Below, in pieces: positions 36,866 to 49,099 of a stretch of 64,000 nucleotides of DNA. Under the pieces are notes generated by a model. It was not told where the DNA came from, did not search any database, and was given only the letters and a program-made list of their open reading frames with translations. The stretch comes from Lutraria lutraria (taxonomy: Eukaryota; Mollusca; Bivalvia; Venerida; Mactridae). Location of the stretch: contig OZ026842.1 of NCBI GenBank assembly GCA_964023205.1, positions 36,657,501 through 36,721,500 on the forward strand, in the 5' to 3' direction. A program made the position numbers and the translations under genes. Positions within the stretch are counted from its first letter, which is position 1, and each line of letters begins with the position of its first letter.

Positions 36866-39800
36866 TCATAAAGCATACACAATAAAAGTATTGGTAGAAT
36901 CCCCAGGCACTAAAAGCTCTGGTGATGATGTTGCGACATATATTCGGTCATGTTTCTCAAAGACGAACACAGCACCAATATTGCTGGTGAGGTTCGTCGA
37001 TGCTTTGGTGACAGGATCACAATGGAACTTCCGGTTCTCCATGATTTTTTCAACGGTTCCGTTTATGTTTTTTTTATAAAGAAAATGGGTCAGCTCTTTG
37101 AAGGCCTCATTTACTTCCGTGTTAATTTGTGTTGATACGTAGAATAGTCCTGCGTGTTGAATAACGATTGCTCCATCGTCGATTTCACTCTCAATATCGC
37201 CTATCGAATAACTTCGATCATTTTTCTTCCAAAATATTTTAGGCACGCCATCGATAGTGTTGTTTGTCCGGTGTTCTGCAGAATAAGTAATGTCAGTAGT
37301 ACAGTTAAACCAAATTCTTACCGATTGTTAAACGTGCAAACGAATCTCAATATGTAATAAAGATATGACGCCGATGACATGTGTGAAACAAACTATCATT
37401 AATACTCAATACAAGAAATCAAAGCACTGAGAGTACTGTCAGGAACAAAGTTTAAATGTGTTAGATAAAATTATCATTAAAAGATTAAAGGCCTGTCCCT
37501 GTCAACAATTTGATGTTCATTTCACAAAATGCTCATGAGCTTATTCTTGAATAGTTCATGAAATTTATTCACGACCTACAAATTGTACATTTAGTTCATA
37601 ATTTTTTGTCTTATAAAGTTCATGAAAAAAATGTTGAGCAGTCTTTATCTAAAGATGTTTTCATAAGGTTCATGAACTATTCATGAGTCATTTTAATGAA
37701 CCTTTGATGAATTACTTATGAATAAGCTCATGAACATTTCGTGAACTTATGATGTTCATGAAAAGTTTGTGAAATTCCATGAATAGTTTACGGACTTCAG
37801 TTGATCAACAGTTTGTGAAATTTAGGTTCATGAACTATTGATGAATTACATTGATGAACATTGAATGAACTTTGATGAAGAATTAATGAAACTTCATGAA
37901 CCGTTCATAAACATGATCAGTTCATGAACAAATTCTCAACATGGGTGTTATCATCATTATGAATTAGAATTTGAGGGTCAAGTATATAGTTATGAAAAAA
38001 TGTACATCTTTAAGCCAATTAACCACAATTATCAAGGAAAAGCTATACTCTAAAAGACATACAGTGAGAAATTACTAGCTGAAAACCCAGACATATTCAG
38101 TTCCTTCAGCGCTTTGATTTGTATACACACATTGAACTGTATACTCAACTTCTGACCCTGTGTCATTATGTAATCTCTGTACACTGAGATCGTGCACTGC
38201 TTTTGTGAATGAAACTATTTCCAGTATTTAGTAAATCTTATTACATGGACAGATTATGAATGAACTTTGGTGTGGATGAATACTTAATTATCTTGCTTGT
38301 TAGTTTTACAGTTTGAATCGCCAAATATTTCACATGCTTTCAAAATAAACAGAACTGTGCAATATATCTCCAACTTTTATCAAAACTGTAAAGTCTGCAA
38401 TGTATACTTATACAACAAATGGTACTATTTTTTCAAGGCGGGTGAGAGGCGTCACTGTTTCATTAAAACAAAATTAGGTGTATACCTATATAGGAACTTC
38501 GTTCCTAAAATAACGTTTTAGATATGGTTTCATGTATTGAACAAAATATACAATTTGTAATAGTATAATTACGATGTTGTTTTCTCGCAAAAGTAGTGCC
38601 CGTGTTGTTTAGAATTTATTTCCAGACTTCCACTGTATCTGTGGTATAAGCGTGGTCTGAACTTCTCGAAAACTTTCCTACTTATGTTAATGTTTTGTTG
38701 CTTTAAATTCAACAGGTAAAAATGTCAAACATTGCTTTGAATACAAACGAATACCACGTGACACAATTGGGTACAAAGTAACATTTCATAATCTAATTTC
38801 AGGTGTACTTTGTATCTTCTAAACTGAAGTCTTCACTTCGTAGCATTAACATTTCTTAGACTTTTCAACTCATTGTTGGTTTAAATGTTTGTATGCTTCT
38901 TATACAGACATGAAAATTGTAACTTTAGTTAACAATGTGTGATGCAGCCTTTGTGTCATTTTCTGGCGCCATAAACATGAAATATGCATCCAGTCAAGAA
39001 ATTGTTAGATTGGTTTTAATATTTTATATTTTTCAGGGTAACATTCGGAATGTTTTCATCAAGTTCTACACTAAGTAATTACTTTAAGGCTTTCTAGTCA
39101 TTATTGGTGTTCAAGAGAAACTAAATGTAGTTGTTCTATTTAAGTGTTTTACAGCCGTTCGTAGGTTGACTGTTAAACACATATAGATCTGACTAATCCA
39201 GTTGAGTTAAATGAGAAAAGTATTCCTACTAGCAATTAGATACAGCAGATACTAGTAATTATGTAGTTTTACCTTTGGCTATGTTAGGGGAATTATTTCC
39301 ATGTAAAAGGGAATGTATTGGCTTGGTAGAATTTTAAAATAAATTACACAACGTCTTACTTTACATTATCACATCTATATCTACCTGAGTTTTCCATATC
39401 TAGTTCAGTAAACTTATTAACAGTTTCTGTCCTATTTGTTACAGTGCACGTTTTTGGCATCAGTTCGTGGTAGAACTTGAACTCTGAAATAGCAAATTGA
39501 AACTCTATCGATGCATTAAGGTGCTACTGCTGGACAAGTGGCGAGCAAAGTACACGATATCACTGAGTTTTGATTGAACATGCATTGCTGTGGTTTGAGC
39601 GCATTGCTGTCACAAGAGTCACCTCTTAATTTAAGCTTATACAGTAAATAGATAGAATAAAGTTTGCACATTTGACACTTATATACCAACAATCAGACTC
39701 ACTTATTGTGATAATCATTACAACAACAACAAGTCATTATTTATCTATTTGTGTTTAACGCCGTTTTTCAACCATTTTTTCAGCCATAAACTGCGACCGG

Positions 39801-42800
39801 TTCACTTAACAAGTTTTTCTGGACTATATTCTAACCAGTACTGACTTACCCTTCTACAAAGGAACCGACACTTTCTTCACGCGTTGTTGGAAGGGTATGA
39901 CATGCCGCGACCGGGAATCGAACCTAGCTCACCGGGTCACAAATTCAGCGCCTTAATCACTGAACCACGGCCGCAGCCTGTTTTCGGCATCGAAGAACAT
40001 TTTACGCATACTTTTATAAGAAGTGATTACACCGTATATCCACGCCTTTGTTATCTACATCGAAATATTACATTTAGAACAAATTTATATAAATGCATGT
40101 GTACATATAAATGTATGTATGTATTTCATAACAAATGAACAAAATCAACATAATTATGTCTTCCCATACCTGGATGAGTATCACTGTCGTACAAATCTTC
40201 AAATGTCTGAAACATAAATAATGTATATGTAATGTTAAATACATGTATACGATTCAAAACACCATAACATGCAGTGCAGCAAGATCATGTAATCCTTTTA
40301 TTAGAGCAAGACAATTGTCTCCCTTATTACCGCATCATTTTCAACGATCACATATATTCCGTTATGTACAAAGAACATGTACATTATTAGTAGACGATGT
40401 CACTGATTAGAATCTTGTCAAAGACTAGAACAGTATAAATAATTTATGATAGATTATGTGCATACCTCGAGTTAGTAAAAAGTGCAAAAATGTTTATTAC
40501 CAGCTCAGAAATCCGTCTGAGAACTAGATCCGCATCACCACAAAAGTTCGTTACGTTATTAATTAGTTGAACTGTGATGTTTGGTGTTTCTTCAATGCCA
40601 TTTCTAAGATCGCTCGGTATGTCATCCAGAGGAACACACATTGTCGGTTGTCTTGGTGTCTGATGATGGAGCGTTCTGATGTTGTACCAGTGTACCAACA
40701 GTCCACAAACAACAAAAATCCACACCACGGAGGTCACCATTAAAACCGTAGTCATACATCGTAATCTGCGCCTTTTCCCACCAGTGGCGTCCTGTCAACA
40801 GTACAGAACAATTAATATAAAGCATGTTAATACATAGTTCTATATTACATGGGTATATAATACGGGTTTTTAAGTAACAATTGTATGCTTAGTTCTTTTC
40901 TAAGACACAAATTTAGCGCTAAATCGAGCGCTTTCGATTTGCAAATAGACATGCTCACAAAGATTTAAAAGAACACAGAAAAATAATTTGACAATATAAA
41001 ACCGCTAAAAAAAGGACTCACAGACAACCGAAATACTCTGAAGTTCTAAGAAAACTGGAATTCTCAGAAAACCGGACTTTCGGACCAGTCCGGATGGGGT
41101 CCGGTATTGAGGGGGTTTACTGTATATGTTTTGTTATACAGATGTTTACTACATTTTTAATACGGATAGTATTTGTTTAGTGTTTTTAATGTTTGATTCG
41201 CACAGCTGTATAACTTTTGAAGGACCGCGACGGGGTCCAGTGGTTGGTTGTGCTAGATTTGTAACCCGGCGATCGGGGTTCGATTCCCGGCGGCGGCAGG
41301 TCATACCCTTCCATGAAAAATTGTTGTATCTCGATTTAGGGGAACTTGTACTGTTTAGTAATACAGACCAAGAAAACTGATTAAGTGAACCGGCCGCCAT
41401 ATATAACTGAAACAATGTTTACCCATAATAAATATATGTTAACTTTTGAGCGAAATCATCGATTGGATTGTAACCGTCGCCTATCTAATGTTACCTGTTT
41501 CGCGTGGTTTACAACATTTTACCTGCTACCTGGCAATAACTACGTTATATAGCTTGTAATTTGTTATTCCGATAATTGTTTTTTATGCAACAAAGCAAAC
41601 TTGACTGTCGATATAATTTCCGCAGCGATATGCACTATGTATTGTATTACAGATTTGTGTATGTTATTAATAGAAGCTATTTCAGTTCCTAGCTTGTGCA
41701 GTGTCACAAAATCGATTCGACAGTGACGTAAACATTCTTAAAAAGGTATTTTCCTCCAAAGTTTGCAAATTATAAACTTTACGGATAATCTGAATTTAGA
41801 TATAAACAAAGTATGACGTTTAAATGTCATACTCTTCTTGTCTTAAAGTATGTGTGGTTTAATCGTGTTCTCAAAACAAAAGTAACGTACATGAATATAA
41901 TAATATGTGAATATATAATATATATATACATGTGTCGCAGAGTCAAGTATTATTGTAGGTGGCCATAACGGTCCACCGTAATTTGTACATATGTACATCC
42001 ATCCGGTTGTTTATTTATAATATTATTTTTTTCATATTCTCCATTTACCTCATCATTTATCATTAAATCATTCATTTACTTTCATTTAATACTCCATTTC
42101 GTCATTTCATCACAATAATTTACTAATCTTTAATTTATTTCAGAAAATCCACAACACGCATGCGCACCTTTTTCAACTCGCATTTACTATAAACTTTCAT
42201 AGATGTACCATTTATGTAAAAGACATTTTTGTAAATTATTGTATTCATGTTGTTCTTTCTATATCATTATTTCATTACTATTCATGTTGTTTTCATTTTG
42301 CTTTTGTTATCATATATATCTTGGCATTTATTATAAACTTTCATAGAAGTCAGACGTGTTATTTTATTCTCTCTACAGGTATACCATTTATGTAAAAGAC
42401 ATTTTTGTAAATTATTGTATTCATGTTGTTCTTTCTATATCATTATTTCATTACTATTCATGTTGTTTTCATTTTGCTTTTATCATATATATCTTGGCAT
42501 TTATTATAAACTTTCATAGAAGTCAGACGTGTTATTTTATTCTCTCTACAGGTATACCATTTATGTAAAAGACATTTTTGTAAATTATTGTATTCATGTT
42601 GTTCTTTCTATATCATTATTTCATTACTATTCATGTTGTTTTCATTTTGCTTTTATCATATATATCTTGGCATTTATTATAAACTTTCATAGAAGTCAGA
42701 CGTGTTATTTTATTCTCTCTACAGGTATACCATTTATGTAAAAGACATTTTTGTAAATTATTGTATTCATGTTGTTCTTTCTATATCATTATTTCATTAC

Positions 42801-45800
42801 TATTCATGTTGTTTTCATTTTGCTTTTGTTATCATATATATCTTGGCATTTATTATAAACTTTCATAGAAGTCAGACGTGTTATTTTATTCTCTCTACAG
42901 GTATACCATTTATGTAAAAGACATTTTTGTAAATTATTGTATTCATGTTGTTCTTTCTATATCATTATTTCATTACTATTCATGTTGTTTTCATTTTGCT
43001 TTTATCATATATATCTTGGCATTTATTATAAACTTTCATAGAAGTCAGACGTGTTATTTTATTCTCTCTACAGGTATACCATTTATGTAAAAGACATTTT
43101 TGTAAATTATTGTATTCATGTTGTTCTTTCTATATCATTATTTCATTACTATTCATGTTGTTTTCATTTTGCTTTTATCATATATATCTTGGCATTTATT
43201 ATAAACTTTCATAGAAGTCAGACGTGTTATTTTATTCTCTCTACAGGTATACCATTTATGTAAAAGACATTTTTGTAAATTATTGTATTCATGTTGTTCT
43301 TTCTATATCATTATTTCATTACTATTCATGTTGTTTTCATTTTGCTTTTATCATATATATCTTGGCATTTATTATAAACTTTCATAGAAGTCAGACGTGT
43401 TATTTTATTCTCTCTACAGGTATACCATTTATGTAAAAGACATTTTTGTAAATTATTGTATTCATGTTGTTCTTTCTATATCATTATTTCATTACTATTC
43501 ATGTTGTTTTCATTTTGCTTTTGTTATCATATATATCTTGGCATTTATTATAAACTTTCATAGAAGTCAGACGTGTTATTTTATTCTCTCTACAGGTATA
43601 CCATTTATGTAAAAGACATTTTTGTAAATTATTGTATTCATGTTGTTCTTTCTATATCATTATTTCATTACTATTCATGTTGTTTTCATTTTGCTTTTAT
43701 CATATATATCTTGGCATTTATTATAAACTTTCATAGAAGTCAGACGTGTTATTTTATTCTCTCTACAGGTATACCATTTATGTAAAAGACATTTTTGTAA
43801 ATTATTGTATTCATGTTGTTCTTTCTATATCATTATTTCATTACTATTCATGTTGTTTTCATTTTGCTTTTGTTATCATATATATCTTGGCATTTATTAT
43901 AAACTTTCATAGAAGTCAGACGTGTTATTTATTCTCTCTACAGACATTTCATCAGACTAGAATTCTACGTTTTCGGTTACCAACACCAAAAGGAACCGAA
44001 TGTAAGCGTAACACATGCATATATGCATGCATGTTACATACTAGCTCTGGAATGAACAATATAACAATAACTATATATAATATATGAATAGGTTCTTTGA
44101 AATATTTATGTCACTATATATATTATGTTACATAGTAGTATATTTTATATAATAAGTGTTATATAATGATGAATGAAATTTATGTAGTACAATTAAAAAA
44201 TATAATTGCATTAGGTATAATGTTATAATACGAGTATATAATAATAGCATATATACAATTAAATGTTCATGTTTATTTTAAAGACTAATTCTTGAAAAAC
44301 AGAAAAAATAAAAAAGTAATAATGTTTTTTTTCAACAACTTTAACATCCCCGAGGAACAAGGAAAATCAAGTTAATCAACTTAAGTGCACTAAATCATTA
44401 TTAATTTATTAACTTGGGCTTAATGCCGTTTTTATTTCAGTTATATACGACGGCCGATTCACTTAACAAGGACGGTATTCTAACTAATTTACCCTTCCAC
44501 AAGCAACCGGCAACTTCTCCAAATGTGGAGAAAATCGACATTGTTGTCACATTTTCATGAAAGGGTATAACCTTCTATAAGAAAGGGTAGCGCACTTAAC
44601 CACTGAACCACGACTGCGCATTAAATAGAATAATAAAATTATTATTCCTCAAGTTAAGATCCTTCTTGTTGTCATATTGTAAGACGATCTGACCTATTGA
44701 GAAGATCGTTTTATTGATACAATTACAAGCCTCACTCAGTCCATCAAGATGTATTGCTTATCTATGCCTTGTTGTGACCGTACAAAATCTTACTATTATT
44801 AAATCAGTTTTTTTCGTACCATACTCCAATTCACCGAAGTGATGTTCACAGTCCAAGGTTTGTTAATATGCAAAGGAATTTTTTTAATGTCTTCTTCATT
44901 TATAGTTTTACCATATTTCCGTCTCTTAAGGAAATGCTAATCGAGAGCGAAACCAATAAAAAAAAACGGGGAACATTTATTTCCTACGGAGTTTGTGATT
45001 ATTTGGTTGTTTAAATCATAAAAATGAATAATACTACACAGTTATTGGTGACAATGGTGCGGAAACTGTTATATTTTTTTTCTTTTTACATGATATCTGG
45101 AAAACACTTCTTGACAGGGGGAATTCAGGCCATTTTAGGGGATCATATAGGAAACTACCCATATAAGACATTGAATATAGTGAAAAATATGATGATTATC
45201 ACTGGGTATATATTTCATAGAAAGCGGGGACCGGTCAAAATTTTCTATTCTTCGGCTTGTTTAAAGCAGGTACTTTATTTGCATGTTCAAAATACCTTAT
45301 TGTTATCCGTATATGTTTTGTTCGCCATATTGGTTCCGTTTCCACGTAGTCATGGACTATGACTGGGACCAATATACGGAATCCGGACATTTCTGAGCTT
45401 CCCTCTTAAATTCTATAGATAATAATGATCAGGGTGAATTTTATAGGATTTTATGTTCGAAAATCTATGCTTTTAGGCACCGTCAAAGCTCATCTGCTTG
45501 CTAGTGTTTGAGGTTGTTTTATAAACATTTTAAATACCAATTAATAATTCTTAGATAACGATGTAATTTCTGTGATAGTAATGTTATTCTGTGATAATAA
45601 TTATCTCTAAGATGAATTTGTATTCCATTTTCTTTTTTTTTTCATATTAATATAATTTGTTGTTGTTTCCTTGGTTATTTACATTAATTTTATAAAGGAC
45701 CACAATGGAAATAAGGATTTACTTCCTTTTTGTGTTATCCTTGTATTTTAACGTTTGTAACATGGTTTCAATTTTTTACTGATATTATTTACCTTTAATA

Positions 45801-47459
45801 ATTTTACAATCTCAATTTGTACATTAAGTAATATATTTTTGTTTGAACACTGTAACTTTATATGCTCATTTTCTGTAATATATTTCCTATGTACCATGTT
45901 TTTTAGAAATGGTTAAAATATGAATAATAAATAAATAAATAAATAAATACATAATAAATAATTAGGGTCCAGATGACTTGTTCGGTTTGGGGAGGGTTCC
46001 GGATTAGATAGGGTCGTATTAAAAAAGGTTTGATTGTAAAACATAATGTGATTGTAAATGTTTTTGAAATGTTCATTTTAACAGATACGTATAATACATT
46101 ATACGTCTCTGATTGTAATAAGAAACCATTAAGTAGCTAAGTATTTTCTAATCACAGTACCTTATGTTTAAAATATTCACTCTAGGTAATCCTAATTAGC
46201 ATCCAATTAAGTAATATTTAATTCATGCCACAGAGAACAAGTCTTCATATTGTTATTTTGAAAATTGAAATAAAATATAACAAGTCCTTATTCATTTTAA
46301 AATCCTCGTAAAACGTATAAAATCGTGTTAACACAACACAGTTTAAAATCTATTTAAAGCGAGCAAAGTTTTTACGTAGAAACAGACGTTCAGATAAGAT
46401 GGTTCAAGGTTGCTAAGGGTACGAGATATTAGCGTATAAAAGATAAACTGATCAATGACGCGTGGAAAGTTTGTCTGGTGTGTAGTAAACCGTTTACAAC
46501 AAATGAATGCCTTTAAGTACACTTAACAGTTCACATGTGTTGCATTTTTTGGATCTGGTCTGAAAACTCCTCCCTGTTTAAAAATTAAATGAATATAAAC
46601 CATTTAACTATAGATGTGAGTGATTATTGGAATATTATAAATTTGGGATTTGTTTTTTGTTCATTATTAAAACTTGTATTTTGCGTATCTTTTGTTGTTC
46701 TTTGCCTTTTGTTCTTTTTTTAACTTATATACACCGAATTGTATGGCTATATAGCCCATGGAAACTGCATATACAATCATACACATGAATTCTTAAGATA
46801 GGTTGTACTTATGTTTAAGTAATTTAAACACTGTGCACTCATGGACATATATTGCCCACATGTTTATATGAAATAAATCTTGAAATCTTGTGAAAAGTTT
46901 ACAGCTCTGGAACTAATTGATAACATTTTATTGAAATGCTGAGATTCTTTTTTTAATAATCACAAACTCATAAAATATGAAAAACAAGATAGTATGGGAT
47001 GATACACGTGTAGAAGTGCACATTGAATGTTGGTTTACTATTCAAATGTTTCAACCATGCTTTTAACTAGGTCAGTGAAAGATTTGTTCTCTTTGTTCTT
47101 TATTTACATTCGACAAGCAGTCAAGAACCAGATTCAGATGGTAGTACAGGTTAAAAAAGTGTATCTATTATCAACAGTGATGATGTCAAAACATTTATGC
47201 GAGCTTGTGCAACAAACTAAATAAACATATAAATTTGTACATGCACATGTACTTTAAACCGAAAGTAGTTAAAATATTTGGTAGTCGAGTTCAAATGATA
47301 TTCAAAATTTAGCTATATTTCAACACGTACCCTCTTATCATTACACTATCAGACGCTTTATATTAAGATAACTACTGTATAAGCATAATATATACACTAT
47401 ATAGATTATGTACAGCTTACCTCGTTGAATGCGAATTTAATTTGCGTAACACAAACCAT
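36866..47459 (-). CDS. TNF-superfamily ligand, type II membrane protein (four exons)
   Basis: Minus-strand exons are 47459-47421, 40791-40501, 40206-40170 and 37275-36866. All introns have GT-AG ends and phases agree throughout: 39+291+37+410 = 777 bases, 258 aa. Residues 14-25 are basic (GGKRRRLRC) and precede a single membrane span at about 27-47 (VLMVTSVVWIFVVCGLLVHW), giving a cytoplasmic N terminus. The stalk is short. The last exon carries the TNF homology domain: GAIVIQHAGLFYVSTQI, an HxLYKK-like strand, SNIGAVFVFEKHDRIYVATS, and the closing strand NTFIVYAL. There are four possible N-glycosylation sites (NIT, NVT, NGT, NLT). Family members trimerise and signal through TNF receptors; the receptor cannot be inferred. 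The first exon is the least certain. The third intron holds a GTTCATGAAC-rich island and the first intron a satellite. Confidence 0.8.
37507..37930. repeat. TTCATGAA palindrome-rich island (intron 3 of TNF-like gene)
   Basis: At least seven TTCATGAA words occur in about 370 bp (near 37554, 37619, 37669, 37755, 37829, 37894, 37920), several as full GTTCATGAAC palindromes, with many ATGAAC and GTTCAT variants between. Sequence outside the words is not periodic, so this is not a simple tandem repeat. Confidence 0.65.
39751..39974 (-). mobile_element. tRNA-derived SINE, minus strand
   Basis: On the minus strand GCGGCCGTGGTTCAGTGATT and AAGGCGCTG form the A-box arm, and CTAGGTTCGATTCCCGG the B box. 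The body ends in TTGAAAAACGGCGTTAAAC, shared with the SINE at 44410-44620. It lies in intron 2 of the TNF-like gene, in sense orientation. Confidence 0.8.
41221..41400 (+). mobile_element. tRNA-derived SINE, plus strand
   Basis: GGACCGCGACGGGGTCCAGT and GGTTGG are a tRNA-like D arm. GGGGTTCGATTCCCGGCGG is the B box. AGGTCATACCCTTCCATGAA follows. It ends near GAACCGGCCGCC. It lies in intron 1 of the TNF-like gene, antisense to it. Confidence 0.8.
42181..43943 (+). repeat. 173/176-bp satellite array, about ten units
   Basis: Nine essentially identical units have their GTCAGACGTGTT word about every 173 or 176 bp, preceded by one unit lacking about 27 bp. The only regular difference is a three-base GTT (CTTTTGTTATC against CTTTTATC). 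In order, long (L) and short (S) units read L S S L S S S L S L. Each unit has TTTTATTCTCTCTACAG, which resembles a splice acceptor on the plus strand, and two AATAAA words on the minus strand. Overlapping 70-codon ORFs repeat because the sequence does; they are not genes. The array is in intron 1 of the TNF-like gene. Confidence 0.95.
44410..44620 (-). mobile_element. Degenerate tRNA-derived SINE
   Basis: The minus-strand head GCGCAGTCGTGGTTCAGTGG is clear. The B box is decayed (TTATACCC). The body retains CGGCATTAAGCCC and GTTAAGTGAATCGGCCG, comparable to the SINE at 39751-39974. Confidence 0.6.
44621..47420. other. Rest of TNF-like intron 1, no supported gene
   Basis: A 112-codon ORF at 45024-45362 (ATG, hydrophobic, no domain) is probably chance. 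45930-45960 is an (AATA)n microsatellite. Nothing else is recognised. Confidence 0.4.
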
Positions 47460-48179
47460 ACTAAGAGCTAGACTTTTTCAAAATTGGCGGCAAATTTGAA
47501 CTTTGACCTGTAAAGGACAATACATACAAAATTCCAATCTCTACACGGAGTTGTCGTTCCTTTCCAATCCAGACATACTTCAATGGCAAACTTCACTTTT
47601 AACATTCTTTTGTGTACATTTTATAAAATATTTATTAGATGTTATTATGTACTATGTCGTATCGTTTTCGAAAAACGCTTCAGTTTGCTCCGTTATAAGT
47701 TGTGCCACTAGGGATTATTTAACCTTGAAACTCTAAATCAAACTGAGCGGTATAATATCGAAGTAAAACATTCATTATGTGGATGATATATATAGTAACT
47801 ATTCAATGCTAGCTTTTAATACGTAAAATTTATGACATTCTTAACTGTGTAGAGATAGTATGATGTGAAATAACAAGGAATTATTCAATTATATGCAATA
47901 TGTTTTCATTTATATTCGATAGTTTCGTATTTATATGCATTAATTTCTTTTCATTTATGAATATATGCATAAATGAAAAACATACATCGCATATGAATAC
48001 GAAAGTATTTAATATAGATTTTGAAATTAAATGAAACGTTATTGCATATGAAAAAGAAAATATTGAATGTAGATAAAAGTACAAATATATAGAACACAAA
48101 TGAAATTTAGCGAATATTGAAACGTTTGATACGCAATATTAACGATCATCAAAGAATGGCAATATATATTATTATACCT

Positions 48180-48400
48180 GATGTGATTTATTTACTCTAT
48201 AATCGTATGTGACGTCAGAGAGTGACAATCCGTAATGTTACCCTCTGACATTATATTTCGGCCCGCTTGCCATAACGAAACTGCCCTCACGCGCTCACGC
48301 GATATTACCGGGTGTCGAGTTTTATTCAACCTCTGTCGTATCGATTACTTCCCTTGTCTAGACGCTTTAGGCACTTAATTACCACGTGATTCTGACGACA
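48180..48400 (+). promoter_or_regulatory. CpG-rich promoter-like segment with CRE
   Basis: TGACGTCA (48210-48217) is a perfect cAMP-response element. It lies in an inverted repeat GTCAGAG...CTCTGAC. CpG-rich sequence continues for 170 bp (CACGCGCTCACGCGATATTACC). An open frame follows to 48736 without an early ATG, so a transcript is possible but not established. Confidence 0.3.
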
Positions 48401-49020
48401 CTAAAGGTATCAAATTCAAGACGAAAGTGTAAACATTTGCTCCGCTTAGAAAACGAAAATAGCCGTATTTTATTTCTTCACCGAATTTTATTAAACATAC
48501 GCCAGTCTAAGGGGAAAAATATAAGCTTTCCATCAGCAGCTGGGCCGTTTTCCCAGCACCCTGTGAAACCTTGGAATTGGTTTGTATGCGAACTACTAGT
48601 AGCAGCCAAGAAGAAGGTTGCAAGCAATCCTGTTCAGAAATACTATGGTACGCAAAAAGTGTCTTATATATCGTTTGTATGTACTAAGTTATATATGATG
48701 GGGTGTTTTTTTGTGGACGTCATTATAGATCAGTGATAATGTAATGTGAATGAGAATGTAAAGACAGAAGAATATTGAACATGGTAAAATGCCTAAGTAA
48801 GGACACGAGTAGTATTGGGCGTAACCCTGGGACCCATGCCTCCTGGGACCATATAGAATATAGAGTAAATAGAGTAAGGTGGGTCCCCAAAGTAAACAAA
48901 ATTGTGACAAATGGGGACAAATTGGAAATGAAATTGGGTACCCCAAAATAGTATGAATTGAATTTTCGGAAACTTCTGGGACCATTGTTTTGTGTGTGTA
49001 TAGACTAAGACAATGAGAGA

Positions 49021-49036
49021 ATTTTCTTTCGAAAAG
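49021..49036 (-). promoter_or_regulatory. Histone downstream element-like purine tract
   Basis: On the minus strand CTTTTCGAAAGAAAATTC begins about 10 bases after the second stem-loop. The GAAAGA core resembles the U7-binding histone downstream element, and its distance is about right for cleavage between the two. Confidence 0.45.
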
Positions 49037-49043
49037 ACATGGT

Positions 49044-49059
49044 GGCCCTGAAAAGGGCC
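49044..49059 (-). promoter_or_regulatory. Histone-type mRNA 3' stem-loop, copy 2
   Basis: Minus strand: GGCCCTTTTCAGGGCC, followed by ACCA. It has a six-base-pair perfect stem and a TTTC loop. It fits the metazoan replication-dependent histone consensus GGYYYTTHTHARRRCC and its ACCA flank. Confidence 0.75.
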
Positions 49060-49072
49060 GTTGGTGGTTGGT

Positions 49073-49088
49073 GGCCCTGAAAAGGACC
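49073..49088 (-). promoter_or_regulatory. Histone-type mRNA 3' stem-loop, copy 1
   Basis: Minus strand: CAAC-GGTCCTTTTCAGGGCC-ACCA. It has a six-pair stem with one G-U pair and a TTTC loop. It begins 11 bases after the stop codon of the coiled-coil gene (TAA at 49100-49102). Copies 1 and 2 are parts of a 29-bp tandem duplication. Confidence 0.75.
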
Positions 49089-49099
49089 GTTGATAGTTT

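Noticed and set aside
37507..37930. Possible CRISPR-like spaced repeats
   Set aside because: The TTCATGAA words are short and irregularly spaced, and this is animal DNA.
40466..40500. Extending TNF exon 2 to a donor at 40466
   Set aside because: It breaks the phase with the 37-bp exon and the TNF-domain exon; the donor at 40501 keeps all phases.
42356..44087. Nine near-identical overlapping ORFs of 70-71 aa
   Set aside because: They repeat because the 173/176-bp satellite repeats; unit length is not a multiple of three, the frames end in the next unit, and there is no domain.
45024..45362. 112-aa hydrophobic ORF
   Set aside because: AT-rich chance composition within a large intron, with no homology or signal features recognised.
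48386..48736. 116-aa ORF after a CRE-containing promoter-like stretch
   Set aside because: No ATG before residue 106 and no clear acceptor; could be an exon, but evidence is too thin to list as coding.
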